The notes: generated from the sequence alone by a model not told the origin. DNA of 64,000 nucleotides from Bacteroidota bacterium (GCA_947452905.1 CANGEP010000010.1:23756-87755), one strand, 5' to 3'; counted from the first letter of the stretch, positions 34,778 through 44,010 are shown. A program made the numbers and translations.

Positions 34778-36031
34778 TTAAGCCTTGTACTTTTTTACAA
34801 TAACACAAGCATTGTGACCACCAAAACCAAAAGTATTACTTAAGGCTGCATTCACTACTCTCTTTTGTGCTTTGTTGAAAGTAAAATTAAGTCTGTTATC
34901 TAATTCAGGATCATCGGTGAAATGATTAATAGTGGGAGGGATAATATCATGTATCACAGACTTAATACAAGCTATTGCCTCAATCACTCCTGCAGCTCCT
35001 AAACAGTGACCCGTCATTGATTTAGTAGAGCTAATATTTAAATGATATGCATGCTCACCAAATACCTCAGTAATGGCTTTTGCTTCGGCAATATCTCCTA
35101 AAGGGGTAGAAGTGCCATGCGTATTTATATAATCAATTTCGTTGGCTTGCATACCCGCATCTCTCAAAGCAGCTTGCATTACATTGCGCGCACCCAAACC
35201 TTCTGGATGAGGTGCAGTTAAATGGTAAGCATCGGCAGTAGCTCCACCACCTACTACTTCACAATATATTTTAGCACCACGTCTTATAGCGTGTTCTAAT
35301 TCCTCTAATACTAAAACCCCACTTGCCTCACCCATTATAAAACCATCTCTGTCTTTATCATAAGGACGGCTTGCTGTTTTTGGATCATCGTTTCGCTCAC
35401 TCATTGCTTTCATGGCATTAAACCCACCCATACCCGCTACCCCAATTACCGCTTCAGCACCTCCCGTAATAATTATATCTGCCTTGCCTAATTTTAAATT
35501 ATCCATTGCCGTAATAATGGCGTTGGTAGAAGATGCACAAGCACTTACCACTGCAAAATTGGGACCTCTAAAACCATGCTTCATAGAGATTTGACCAGCA
35601 GCAATATCTAAAATCATTTTAGGAATAAAAAAAGGATTAAATCTGGGTGTGCCATCTCCATGTACAAAATTGGTAACCTCTTCGGTAAAAGTGGTTAAGC
35701 CTCCAATACCACTCGCAAAAATTACACCTACTCTATCATGATCCACATTCTCTTTAGTAATACCAGCATCTTCAACCGCTTGATCACTTGCCACTAAAGC
35801 AATTTGTGCAAAACGATCTAATTTTCTCGCTTCCTTACGATCCATATGATTGGTAGGATCAAAACCTTTGATTTCACATGCAAATCGTGTTTTGAATTTA
35901 GAAGCATCAAACTGCGTTATCATATCCGCGCCAGAAACACCATTTATTAAATTATCCCAATAGGTCTCTAAATTATTGCCAATGGGAGTAAGGGTTCCTA
36001 TTCCTGTTACTACAATGCGTTTGACTTGCAT
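34778..36031 (-). CDS. fabF: 3-oxoacyl-[ACP] synthase II
   Basis: Elongating condensing enzyme of fatty acid synthesis. The 417 residues carry the Cys-His-His triad: VSACASSTNAI (Cys about 165), INTHGTSTPLGD (His about 305) and STKSMTGHCLGAAG (His about 342). The GFGGHNAC glycine loop lies near the end. It follows acpP after a stem-loop that may reduce read-through, and precedes rnc by 13 bp. Confidence 0.96.
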   Translation of the reverse strand: MQVKRIVVTGIGTLTPIGNNLETYWDNLINGVSGADMITQFDASKFKTRFACEIKGFDPTNHMDRKEARKLDRFAQIALVASDQAVEDAGITKENVDHDRVGVIFASGIGGLTTFTEEVTNFVHGDGTPRFNPFFIPKMILDIAAGQISMKHGFRGPNFAVVSACASSTNAIITAMDNLKLGKADIIITGGAEAVIGVAGMGGFNAMKAMSERNDDPKTASRPYDKDRDGFIMGEASGVLVLEELEHAIRRGAKIYCEVVGGGATADAYHLTAPHPEGLGARNVMQAALRDAGMQANEIDYINTHGTSTPLGDIAEAKAITEVFGEHAYHLNISSTKSMTGHCLGAAGVIEAIACIKSVIHDIIPPTINHFTDDPELDNRLNFTFNKAQKRVVNAALSNTFGFGGHNACVIVKKYKA

Positions 36032-36054
36032 GGAAGGTTGTTTTTAAATTTAAA

Positions 36055-36093
36055 AATCCGCCTTTAAAGCATAAAGGCTCAAAAAGGCGGATT
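36055..36093 (-). terminator. Stem-loop between acpP and fabF (likely partial terminator)
   Basis: AATCCGCCTTT (36055-36065) pairs with AAAGGCGGATT (36083-36093). On the minus strand the stem is followed by TTTTT then mixed AT. It sits inside the acpP-fabF unit, so it may let most transcripts end after acpP and set a high ACP to FabF ratio. Confidence 0.65.
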
Positions 36094-36121
36094 AAAATAT
36101 GCCGTAAGTTAAAGGCAAAAC

Positions 36122-36358
36122 TTATTTCGCGTGTTCTTCGATATAAGCAACTGCTTGACCAACGGTTGTAATAGTTTCTGCTTGTTCGTCTGGGATAGAA
36201 ATATTGAATTCTTTTTCAAACTCCATGATTAACTCAACGGTGTCTAAAGAATCCGCACCCAAATCATTTGTAAATGACGCTTCGTTAGTAACTTCTGCTT
36301 CATCAACACCTAATTTGTCAACGATAATTTTTTTAACTCTAGTAGCGATGTCTGACAT
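36122..36358 (-). CDS. acpP: Acyl carrier protein
   Basis: Small acidic carrier of acyl chains in fatty acid synthesis. 78 residues with the phosphopantetheine Ser37 in the motif [16 protein letters not shown]. It is the first gene of acpP-fabF-rnc and has a good -7 box (TATTTTTG, minus strand, 36382-36389) with a leader of about 18 nt. Confidence 0.97.
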   Translation of the reverse strand: MSDIATRVKKIIVDKLGVDEAEVTNEASFTNDLGADSLDTVELIMEFEKEFNISIPDEQAETITTVGQAVAYIEEHAK

Positions 36359-36381
36359 TGTAAAAAGTTTTGTTTACGGCG

Positions 36382-36389
36382 CAAAAATA
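36382..36389 (-). promoter_or_regulatory. Candidate acpP -7 element
   Basis: TATTTTTG on the minus strand is an exact TAnnTTTG match, 23 bp before the ATG; the -33 region reads GTG rather than TTG. Confidence 0.45.
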
Positions 36390-36530
36390 TACTTTTTGTT
36401 AAAATACACGTATTTTATTTGTCTTTTTGTTTGCACATTTTAAAGAGACTTTCCTAATTAAGGCTAAATAGGCTTATTTATCTCATAAAATGAACTAAAA
36501 AGACTGAAAAACAAGGATTTAAACGAACAA

Positions 36531-36995
36531 TTAGTAGTTGTTCAAAATACCTCTTATCTCATGCTGATCCTCCATACTTATGTTTTGTTTGGGGATAAGA
36601 AAGAAGGTCTTAGGACCAAAATAAAAATGAAAAAAGTCGGGGCTTTCAAAATAATGACTTAACTCTTTCCATTCCCAACTCGCTTCCCCTTCTTGGCCCT
36701 GTAAATTAGCCCCTATAGAAGTAAAGCTAAATTGCCAGCTATATTTAAAGAGCTCCGTTTTTCTATAAAAAGTATTGGGAAGGATGTACCAAAAAAATAA
36801 CATAAGTACTATCCACAATAGCGAACCCAATAAAAAAGGCTCTGGACGAATCTTTTTCATAAACAACAAAACAGCTGTAACAATAGCATAAATATTTACA
36901 ACAATCATCAATACTTTAATCTCAGATTGTTTAATAAAATGATAGCGCAAAGCTTGTAATACCTGTGCTTTAATATAGTTCAATGTATAGGTCAT
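36531..36995 (-). CDS. YcxB-like membrane protein
   Basis: 154 residues from the ATG at 36995 (MTYTLNYIKAQVLQALRYH); a longer frame from a TTG at 37079 has no support. Two membrane helices (about residues 28-50 and 55-75) are followed by a cytosolic domain with ANLQGQEGEASWEWKELSHYFESPDFFHFYFGPKTFFLIPK, the pattern of the YcxB-like C-terminal domain, which resembles a bacterial PH fold. The function is unknown. A -7 box TATCTTTG (minus strand, 37021-37028) precedes it. Confidence 0.65.
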   Translation of the reverse strand: MTYTLNYIKAQVLQALRYHFIKQSEIKVLMIVVNIYAIVTAVLLFMKKIRPEPFLLGSLLWIVLMLFFWYILPNTFYRKTELFKYSWQFSFTSIGANLQGQEGEASWEWKELSHYFESPDFFHFYFGPKTFFLIPKQNISMEDQHEIRGILNNY

Positions 36996-37020
36996 AGCAT
37001 AGAAATGGGTTAATCCCTTA

Positions 37021-37028
37021 CAAAGATA
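37021..37028 (-). promoter_or_regulatory. Candidate -7 element for the YcxB-like gene
   Basis: TATCTTTG on the minus strand with TTA 21 bp upstream; 25 bp before the ATG at 36995. The match supports the downstream start over the longer frame. Confidence 0.4.
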
Positions 37029-37154
37029 CGCAGCGCAAAGGTTTGCGGTTAATAAAATATCCAAAAAACTAAAAATCAAACTTATAAAAACAATACAAAA
37101 AATACAAAATGACTATATTGAGTGGCGCTTTGCTTAGTTCCTAAAACAAACCAT

Positions 37155-38459
37155 ATGTCATTTAAACCCAAGTTGAGTTTTGCTCAAATCATCAACATGA
37201 ATGTTGGCTTTTTGGGCATTCAATACAGTTTCGGATTACAACAATCCGCAGTGAATCCCATCTATGATATGTTGGGGGCAAGTCCAGATCAAATTCCATT
37301 ATTGAATTTGGCAGGCCCTATGACGGGCTTACTTATTCAACCTATTATTGGAGCCATGAGTGATAAAACATGGTCACCTCGTTTTGGTCGTCGAAAGCCT
37401 TATTTTATGATCGGCGCCATTTTATGTAGTTTATGTTTATTCTTATACCCCTTTAGTAGTGCTTTATGGATGGCAGTAGGTTTATTATGGATACTAGATG
37501 CTGCCAACAATACCGCCATGGAACCTTATCGTGCTTTTATTGCCGATAAATTACCAAATGAACAACATGCCGCTGGTTTTCTAACGCAAAGTTTTTTTAC
37601 GGGCCTAGGAATTACCTTAGCCAATCTTTCTTTATTTGTTTTTCAGAAAAAAATTAGTGGCCATTATGGTAGCCTTCCATACTGGGTGTATGCAAGTTTT
37701 TTCTTGGGCACCATTTGCTCTATAGCTTCCGTAAGTTGGTCGGTATATAAAACGCCAGAGATTCCTCCTACAACAGAAGAACTTGAGGCCTTAAAAAAAG
37801 AACCACTGCAACTATTTACTCCTTTTAAAGAAATTACTTCAGCTATAAAAACAATGCCAAAAGTAATGTGGCAATTAGCATTGGTATATATGTTTCAGTG
37901 GTATGCTCTTTTTTGTTATTGGCAAAACGCTTCTAAAAGTATTGCTCAATCAGTATTTAACACAACTACTTATCAAAACAATCCCGCCTACGATGAAGCA
38001 GTTGGTTGGACAGGCTTGGTAAACGGCTGGTATAATGTAGTCACTTTTTTATCGGCTTTTGCATTACTATGGTTGGCCAAAAAAATTAGCCCAAAATTAA
38101 TTCACATCATTTGTTTATTTATAGCAGGTGTTGGCTTGTTGATATTTCCTCATATCACCGATAAAAATTTATTGTTTATACCCATGACTGGCTTTGGTAT
38201 TGCATGGGCAAGTATGATGGGCATTCCCTATTTATTAGTGGTACATAAAATACCAAAGGAACGATACGGTGTATACATGGGTATTATTAATATGATGATT
38301 GTAATTCCAATGCTCATTCAAAATTTAAGCTTTGGTTATATTTTAAAACATTTCTTACAAAATGATCCGGGTAAAGCTATCAGTTTTGCTGGGCTCTTTT
38401 TACTCATTGCTTCCTTATTAACTTTTTTTATTAAAACCGAGAAGCCATCAACAGATTAG
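37155..38459 (+). CDS. SLC45-like MFS sugar transporter (probable sucrose permease)
   Basis: 434 residues from the ATG at 37155 (MSFKPKLSFAQIINMNVGF); eleven extra upstream codons look untranslated. Twelve hydrophobic helices are visible. The start matches the glycoside-pentoside-hexuronide/SLC45 type: NMNVGFLGIQYSFGLQQSAV, then GPMTGLLIQPIIGAMSDKTWSPRFGRRKPY with the MFS loop 2-3 basic motif. It opens a three-gene plus-strand unit with fructokinase and amylosucrase, which strongly suggests that it brings in sucrose by proton symport. Confidence 0.87.
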   Translation: MSFKPKLSFAQIINMNVGFLGIQYSFGLQQSAVNPIYDMLGASPDQIPLLNLAGPMTGLLIQPIIGAMSDKTWSPRFGRRKPYFMIGAILCSLCLFLYPFSSALWMAVGLLWILDAANNTAMEPYRAFIADKLPNEQHAAGFLTQSFFTGLGITLANLSLFVFQKKISGHYGSLPYWVYASFFLGTICSIASVSWSVYKTPEIPPTTEELEALKKEPLQLFTPFKEITSAIKTMPKVMWQLALVYMFQWYALFCYWQNASKSIAQSVFNTTTYQNNPAYDEAVGWTGLVNGWYNVVTFLSAFALLWLAKKISPKLIHIICLFIAGVGLLIFPHITDKNLLFIPMTGFGIAWASMMGIPYLLVVHKIPKERYGVYMGIINMMIVIPMLIQNLSFGYILKHFLQNDPGKAISFAGLFLLIASLLTFFIKTEKPSTD

Positions 38460-38496
38460 GTAAGTTAAATCCAAAGGCAAACACAAAAAATAGTTT

Positions 38497-39447
38497 ATGA
38501 AAGTATTATGTATAGGAGAAGCTTTAATTGATATGATTTGTACCGATCGCGGTTCAAGTTTATCCAATGGTCAAAATTTTTTAAAAAAAGCAGGCGGGGC
38601 TCCTGCTAATGTTGCAGCAGCTATTGCTGCATTGGGTGCTGCCGTGGACATGGCTGCAAAAGTGGGACATGATCCTTTTGGACAACATTTGATTGATTTA
38701 TTAAAAGAAATGGGCGTGGGTACAGATTGGGTTTTACAAGACCCGAATCACTTCACTACTTTTGCTTTTGTGTCGCTAATGGAAGACGGAGAAAGGGATT
38801 TTTACTTTAATCGTGGAGCGGATGGACAACTAAGTTCTCAAGATTTACAATCCCTTCCTCTAAGCGATTATAGTATTGTTCATTTCGGTTCGGCTACTGG
38901 ATTTTTACCTGGACCATTACAAACAGCCTATACCGATTTATTACAAAAAGCAAAAGCACAAAACGCGATTATAAGTTTTGATCCAAACTATCGTCATTTA
39001 TTATTTCAAAATAATATACAAAGTTTTATTAACCAATGTTGGCCCTTTATTGAACAATGTCATTTTTTTAAACTAAGTGACGAAGAAGCAATGCTTATTA
39101 CAGGATGTGATTCAGTACAACATGCCGCTGCTGCATTACGTAAAAAAACCGCTGCAATTTTTGCAATCACCTTGGGTAAAGAAGGCACTTTACTATCCAT
39201 TGGCAATCATCTTGAAATGATTGGCAGTATTGCCATTACTCCTTTAGATGCTACTGGTGCAGGAGATGCTTTTGTAGGTGCGGTATTATTTCAACTGCGC
39301 GATCAATCAGCGCTAACTCTCTCAGATATAAGTTGGGAGAACTGGAAGCAAATAATATATAATGCAAATAAAGCAGGTGCACGTACTTGTGAATACATGG
39401 GTGCGATGGAAGCTTTTAAACATTTAAACAATTCTATTTTTAATTAA
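38497..39447 (+). CDS. PfkB-family carbohydrate kinase, probable fructokinase
   Basis: 316 residues of the ribokinase fold: the N-terminal sugar-binding GGAPANVAAAIAALGA (about residues 32-47), KVGHDPFGQHL, and the C-terminal ATP/anion-hole motif DATGAGDAFVGAVLF with the catalytic Asp at about residue 254. It lies 37 bp after the MFS gene and 17 bp before amylosucrase. In this context it would phosphorylate the fructose that amylosucrase releases from sucrose. Other PfkB substrates such as 2-keto-3-deoxygluconate cannot be excluded on sequence alone. Confidence 0.88.
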   Translation: MKVLCIGEALIDMICTDRGSSLSNGQNFLKKAGGAPANVAAAIAALGAAVDMAAKVGHDPFGQHLIDLLKEMGVGTDWVLQDPNHFTTFAFVSLMEDGERDFYFNRGADGQLSSQDLQSLPLSDYSIVHFGSATGFLPGPLQTAYTDLLQKAKAQNAIISFDPNYRHLLFQNNIQSFINQCWPFIEQCHFFKLSDEEAMLITGCDSVQHAAAALRKKTAAIFAITLGKEGTLLSIGNHLEMIGSIAITPLDATGAGDAFVGAVLFQLRDQSALTLSDISWENWKQIIYNANKAGARTCEYMGAMEAFKHLNNSIFN

Positions 39448-39464
39448 TAAATATATTTTCTTAC

Positions 39465-41414
39465 GTGAACTTATCTGCCTTACATTCATTTGGAAAAGAG
39501 ATGCTCCAAAAGAATAAAATTGATACCGAGAAAAAGGACAAGGCTTTCGCCCAAAAATTTATCCAACATTTAGATGCTATTGAATCTTTATTTGATGAAA
39601 TCTATGGCAGGCATCCCAAAAGAAATGCCGCTTTTGATGCGCTATTGCAAAATCTTGTAACACAATACCAACAAAGGCCCACAACACTCTTAAAAAAAGA
39701 TCAGGCCAAAGCAAAAAAAGGAAACTGGTTTTTATCTAATGATATTGCAGGAATGAGTTTGTATGTGGATCGTTTTGCAGGAAACTTACTAGGCCTTTCT
39801 CAAAAACTAGATTATTTTACCGAGTTAGGAGTAAATTTTTTACACCTTATGCCTGTTTTTGAAAGCCCTGAAGGGGAAAGTGATGGCGGATATGCTGTAT
39901 CAAATTTTAGAAAAGTAGATGCTCGATTTGGGAATAACGAAGATTTAGAAGCACTTATAGAGAAGATGAATGCGAAGGATATGTATTTAATGTTAGACAT
40001 TGTTTTAAACCATACTTCACACCATCATGAATGGGCACAAAAAGCAAAAGCAGGCGATTCTTATTATCAAGATTTCTTTTACTTTTATGAAAATCGTGAT
40101 ATCCCCAATCAATTGGATCAAACGATGCCTGAAATATTCCCAGAATCATCACCAGGTAGTTTTACATATATTCCAGAATGCAATAAATGGGTAATGACCG
40201 TGTTTCATCATTATCAATGGGATTTAAATTATAGCAATCCAGATGTATTTGTGGCCATGCTAGATACTGTTTTGCATTACGCCAATTTAGGGGTAGATAT
40301 TTTAAGAATTGATGCCCCTGCATTTATTTGGAAACAATTAGGCACAAGTTGTCAAAATTTACCGCAAGCACATACGTTGTTAAGGCTTATTAAACAATGT
40401 GTTCAAGTGTCAAGCCCTGGCATGGCTTTACTTGGGGAGGCCATAGTCGCCCCCGATGAAATTATTAAATACTTTGGTACCCAAGAATATACAGCCAAAG
40501 AATGTGATGTGGCTTATAATGCCACACAAATGGCTTTACAATGGGATGCATTAGCCACGGGTGACACAAGAGTAATGCTCTCTGCACAACATCCTATTAT
40601 GCAAAAACCTTTTGGTTGCACTTGGATTTCCTATACCCGTTGTCATGACGATATTGGTTTAGGCTATGACGATTATATGATTGAAAGAGTGGGGCTAAAT
40701 CCTTATCATCACCGTACCTATTTAAAAAATTATTATGCAGGTTGGCATGAAGGATCCTCAAGTGCAGGTGCACTATTTTCGGTAAATCCAAAAACTGGGG
40801 ATGCGCGTATAAGTGGCTCCTTAGCCTCTTTATGTGGACTAGAAAAAGCGGTAGAATGGAATAGCCCCTTACATATAGAGCAAGCACTTAATAAAATAAT
40901 TTTAATGCAAGCACATTCTATGTTTATGGGTGGCATACCCATGTTATTTTATGGTGATGAACTTGCTTATACCAATGACTATAGCTATTTACAAGACGCT
41001 GGTAAAAGTTATGACAATAGATGGATGCACCGCCCAATTATGAATTGGGATAAAAATGAAAAAAGAAAACAAGAAGGTAGTTTTGAAAACATCATATTTA
41101 CGCAAACAAAAAAATTGATTGCTACCCGAAAAAGGATGCCTATTTTAAGTGATACAAAAAACACCACCTGGCTTACACCTCACAATATACATGTAGCTGC
41201 ATTTGCAAGAACACAGGAAAATAAAAAAATATACTGCTTATTTAATTACAAAGATACTGCCTCCTTTATTACTTGGTATGCATTTAAAGAACAAGGCGAT
41301 CGACCATCGGTACTATTAGATCATTGGTCAGGCAAAGAACATAAAGTAGGCAATGATCATGAATACTTTGTACTCCCTCCTTATGGTTTTGCTATTTTAG
41401 AAGCTGTTCAATAA
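39465..41414 (+). CDS. Amylosucrase-type GH13 enzyme
   Basis: Transfers glucose from sucrose onto an alpha-1,4-glucan and releases fructose. The 649 residues match Neisseria polysaccharea amylosucrase (636) along the whole length as I recall it: SDGGYAVSNFR, LNHTSHHHEWAQ, QWDLNYSNP and ANLGVDILRIDAPAFIWKQ. The nucleophile is Asp283, the acid/base Glu325 (LLGEAIVAPDE) and the third acid Asp395 (TRCHDDIG). The Asp140 and Arg of NRWMHRP would form the salt bridge that selects sucrose. The start is GTG (39465); the first in-frame ATG is 12 codons later. No signal peptide, so it acts on imported sucrose. A sucrose hydrolase activity is the main alternative. Confidence 0.92.
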   Translation: MNLSALHSFGKEMLQKNKIDTEKKDKAFAQKFIQHLDAIESLFDEIYGRHPKRNAAFDALLQNLVTQYQQRPTTLLKKDQAKAKKGNWFLSNDIAGMSLYVDRFAGNLLGLSQKLDYFTELGVNFLHLMPVFESPEGESDGGYAVSNFRKVDARFGNNEDLEALIEKMNAKDMYLMLDIVLNHTSHHHEWAQKAKAGDSYYQDFFYFYENRDIPNQLDQTMPEIFPESSPGSFTYIPECNKWVMTVFHHYQWDLNYSNPDVFVAMLDTVLHYANLGVDILRIDAPAFIWKQLGTSCQNLPQAHTLLRLIKQCVQVSSPGMALLGEAIVAPDEIIKYFGTQEYTAKECDVAYNATQMALQWDALATGDTRVMLSAQHPIMQKPFGCTWISYTRCHDDIGLGYDDYMIERVGLNPYHHRTYLKNYYAGWHEGSSSAGALFSVNPKTGDARISGSLASLCGLEKAVEWNSPLHIEQALNKIILMQAHSMFMGGIPMLFYGDELAYTNDYSYLQDAGKSYDNRWMHRPIMNWDKNEKRKQEGSFENIIFTQTKKLIATRKRMPILSDTKNTTWLTPHNIHVAAFARTQENKKIYCLFNYKDTASFITWYAFKEQGDRPSVLLDHWSGKEHKVGNDHEYFVLPPYGFAILEAVQ

Positions 41415-41432
41415 TTACTTACTATTTTTCGA

Positions 41433-41472
41433 ATAAAAAAAAGGGGCGCTCAGTTGAGCGCCTCTTTTTTTT
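41433..41472. terminator. Bidirectional intrinsic terminator between amylosucrase and the outer-membrane barrel gene
   Basis: GGCGCTCA and TGAGCGCC form a GC-rich stem extended by A and T runs of eight on each side, serving both convergent genes. Confidence 0.9.
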
Positions 41473-41487
41473 CAACAAATAGGTTGT

Positions 41488-42612
41488 TTAAAATTTATAT
41501 CCAATACCTATGTTAATGCTATAATCAGCAAAAGCTGCATCTCCTCTCGAAAATACATTGGTATCGTTTGTTTTTAAAATATCTGGATAGCTTTGTGGAC
41601 GTTCACGTTTTAACGCAATAGGTGCATATAAATAAAAACTGTATTTTTTATAATTATAATTAGCCCCTGGCTCTAATGCTAAAACAGAACCAGGACGTCT
41701 AAATCCAGTATTGTCCCCTATTAAATCAGATGCTGGAATACATTCAAATCTAGCGCCTAAAGAAGCTGTAAATGCGTTGCTTGTCCAGTTCGTACCCGCT
41801 CTTAATAAATATTGATCAGGCACACTCATTACATCGGAAGTGTATTTAATAGCAGCTGCTGTAGGCACACCCCCTCTTGCAGTACTTACCCCATTATTCC
41901 CTCTAGGATTAATTAAATAATAAGCATTGCCATATAAACTCCATGCAGTGTTAATTGCTCTAAATCCATTTAATTCCATAGTTACACCCCAACCACCATC
42001 TCCGGGTTGAATAGATTGATCCACAGGCCCCACTCTTGTGGCGGTAAGTGAAGTGTGAAATACATCAGTAGCTTTATAATTACCCGTTGGTAGCTTAATG
42101 CCCAATCCTCCTAATAAATTTCCTTTACTTCCAGCCTTTGGCGCAATCAACCACTTGTATACACTTACACGAACATCTCCTAAGCCTTGAGAATAAGTAG
42201 AAAATCTTGGGCTACCTTTTAAACTACTAACATGTTCATATAAGGAAGTTCTTTCGTTGTAAACGAAAGGCAAATCGATACCTATACTCCACTGCTCATT
42301 TAGTTTTCTTACCAAAGAAACATCCATGGTTCTGCTAAAATTTCGAACATCTGTGCCATCAGTAACTCTTTGTGTATTTTCGGTAGTACCACTATAATGT
42401 CTAAAAGATTTGAAATAACGACCACTAATATTTAAATCCCATTTTGAACTATCTTTTACTTCTTTCATTCCTTCATGCATGCCATCATGCATCATGCCGG
42501 CATGCTCCATGGTGTTTAATCCACCCACTGTTCTAATAGCTACGCATCCTTGTGCACTTATACGAGTGCCAAACGACATTAACATAAGTAATGATAAAAT
42601 ATATTTTTGCAT
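41488..42612 (-). CDS. Outer-membrane beta-barrel protein with Met/His-rich N-terminus
   Basis: 374 residues with a signal peptide (cut near residue 20, ISAQ). Alternating strands (WSIGIDLPFVYNERTSLYE, GDVRVSVYKWLI, LLGGLGIKLPTGNYK) and a C-terminal aromatic ending IGIGYKF indicate an outer-membrane barrel, similar to the transporter/MetA-pathway barrel families. Residues about 35-50 (MEHAGMMHDGMHEGMKE) hold six Met and three His, a pattern that can bind copper or another soft metal. It follows the haloperoxidase-like gene by 30 bp on the same strand. The function is unknown; a link to that enzyme is inferred from position only. Confidence 0.72.
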   Translation of the reverse strand: MQKYILSLLMLMSFGTRISAQGCVAIRTVGGLNTMEHAGMMHDGMHEGMKEVKDSSKWDLNISGRYFKSFRHYSGTTENTQRVTDGTDVRNFSRTMDVSLVRKLNEQWSIGIDLPFVYNERTSLYEHVSSLKGSPRFSTYSQGLGDVRVSVYKWLIAPKAGSKGNLLGGLGIKLPTGNYKATDVFHTSLTATRVGPVDQSIQPGDGGWGVTMELNGFRAINTAWSLYGNAYYLINPRGNNGVSTARGGVPTAAAIKYTSDVMSVPDQYLLRAGTNWTSNAFTASLGARFECIPASDLIGDNTGFRRPGSVLALEPGANYNYKKYSFYLYAPIALKRERPQSYPDILKTNDTNVFSRGDAAFADYSINIGIGYKF

Positions 42613-42642
42613 TTGAGTTTGAGTTTTGATTTGAGATTTTTT

Positions 42643-43968
42643 TTATTTCTTCATTTTTAAATGATCCACCACCCATGAGCCTACTAGCTTTCCTTTTTCG
42701 GTACTAGTGATACATGAGTTATGATAATGAATACCTCCGTAAAAACGGGCCCAGTTATTTTCTTCAGCTGCTGCCTTAAAGGATGAAAAACTTCTGTTTG
42801 CAATACCAAATTCTAGTTCGGTAGAATCGGTATAGGCAAAATTTTCACCAAAAACACTGGTTAAAGCCTCGGCTGCAGAAGCAGAAATGGTAGAATGACC
42901 ACATGTGTACTCTGGAAATGCTGGAGTTTGTAATAAAGGTCTCCAATTGGGGTCAATATATTTATTGATCACCGTTTCGGGGCGCACTGTATTATACGTA
43001 TACTTAGCATCCCAAGTATGTATAAAGGCATCAAATAAAGCAATTGCCGTTTTTGCATAGGCATAAGTTGCTGTTGCAAAATCAACTTTCGCTGTTTTAT
43101 TGGCAATCCCTACAATGCTCATCCAATGGCCTGGAGGGGAGAACTTTTTAGTGCTAAACATAGCATGTCCATTTACATTTATTTTAAATGGATTGTCGTC
43201 CCAAAAATTAGCAATATGCTTTTGCTCCTCTGTTAAACTATCTCCTGCATTTTTTACCATCATCACATTTGTATAATACTCACTTTTTTTGTCCGTTACA
43301 TTAAAGGTAGGAGGTGGTGAGGGTCTAAATTGACTGGCACTATCCAATACCATTGTTCTAATTTCTTTCCAATGGGGTTCTGCTGCGGAAGCGTACATGG
43401 GTGGTGTGGGCACCCATCTTCCTGGGATATCTTTTACGGTGTATTTTTCGGCACTTCTAGTTTGGGCATAATTATCTTTCTTACTCCAAGCAATGATGGC
43501 TGCACTCACTTCTTTTGCAAAAGCTTCTGAATTTGCTTTTACTTTGGATGGCATACCATGATCACTTACTAATTTTTGTAAACTGTCCACATATTCTTTC
43601 ATACTTCCTTCTGGAAATGTTACTGCTTGACCTACATTGCAATAGGCAAGTAATGCCGCATAAGGAAAATCGATTTCATTTGCATTTTTAGGTTGTGGAA
43701 CTTGGGTTAATCCGTGTAGTTGGCCAGCAAGGCTTTGGTATTGAGTAGGATTACCTGCAGCCGTAACTTCATAACCAGCAATGGCTGCATATGCATAATT
43801 ACGTGATGCTACAATTGGACTAAAATTATTGCCCATAACAACCTGATTTAATTCATGCACAGTATTAGCATACAATTCGGGATTAGAGGTAATTAATTTA
43901 AAGTCGTTTTTTGTAGTACATGCTACAAAAGCCATAGCACAAAATGCTATAGAAAGAATATTTTTCAT
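42643..43968 (-). CDS. Vanadium-dependent haloperoxidase/PAP2-like lipoprotein
   Basis: 441 residues with a lipoprotein signal (AMAFVAC, Cys17). The catalytic region matches the vanadate/phosphate pocket shared by vanadium haloperoxidases and acid phosphatases: Lys322-x6-Arg329-Pro330 (KYTYNTVRP), Gly357-His358 (TCGHST, with Cys356 where PSGH enzymes have Ser) and Arg408-x5-His414 (RFYGGIHYH). All key oxyanion ligands are present. It may be a haloperoxidase, a phosphatase or an enzyme of unknown activity held at the membrane surface. It is the middle gene of a minus-strand trio with a small secreted protein (42 bp upstream) and an outer-membrane barrel (30 bp downstream). Confidence 0.85.
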   Translation of the reverse strand: MKNILSIAFCAMAFVACTTKNDFKLITSNPELYANTVHELNQVVMGNNFSPIVASRNYAYAAIAGYEVTAAGNPTQYQSLAGQLHGLTQVPQPKNANEIDFPYAALLAYCNVGQAVTFPEGSMKEYVDSLQKLVSDHGMPSKVKANSEAFAKEVSAAIIAWSKKDNYAQTRSAEKYTVKDIPGRWVPTPPMYASAAEPHWKEIRTMVLDSASQFRPSPPPTFNVTDKKSEYYTNVMMVKNAGDSLTEEQKHIANFWDDNPFKINVNGHAMFSTKKFSPPGHWMSIVGIANKTAKVDFATATYAYAKTAIALFDAFIHTWDAKYTYNTVRPETVINKYIDPNWRPLLQTPAFPEYTCGHSTISASAAEALTSVFGENFAYTDSTELEFGIANRSFSSFKAAAEENNWARFYGGIHYHNSCITSTEKGKLVGSWVVDHLKMKK

Positions 43969-44010
43969 GAACCATATTTTATTTAAGAAAGAAATGTAAA
44001 TGCCAGTGAA

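Noticed and set aside
34778..36031. Polyketide-type ketosynthase locus
   Set aside because: The acpP-fabF-rnc order and intact FabF motifs are those of primary fatty acid synthesis; no further biosynthetic genes follow.
36996..37079. Longer N-terminus of the YcxB-like protein
   Set aside because: It would start at TTG and crosses the predicted promoter; the ATG at 36995 starts a normal family protein.
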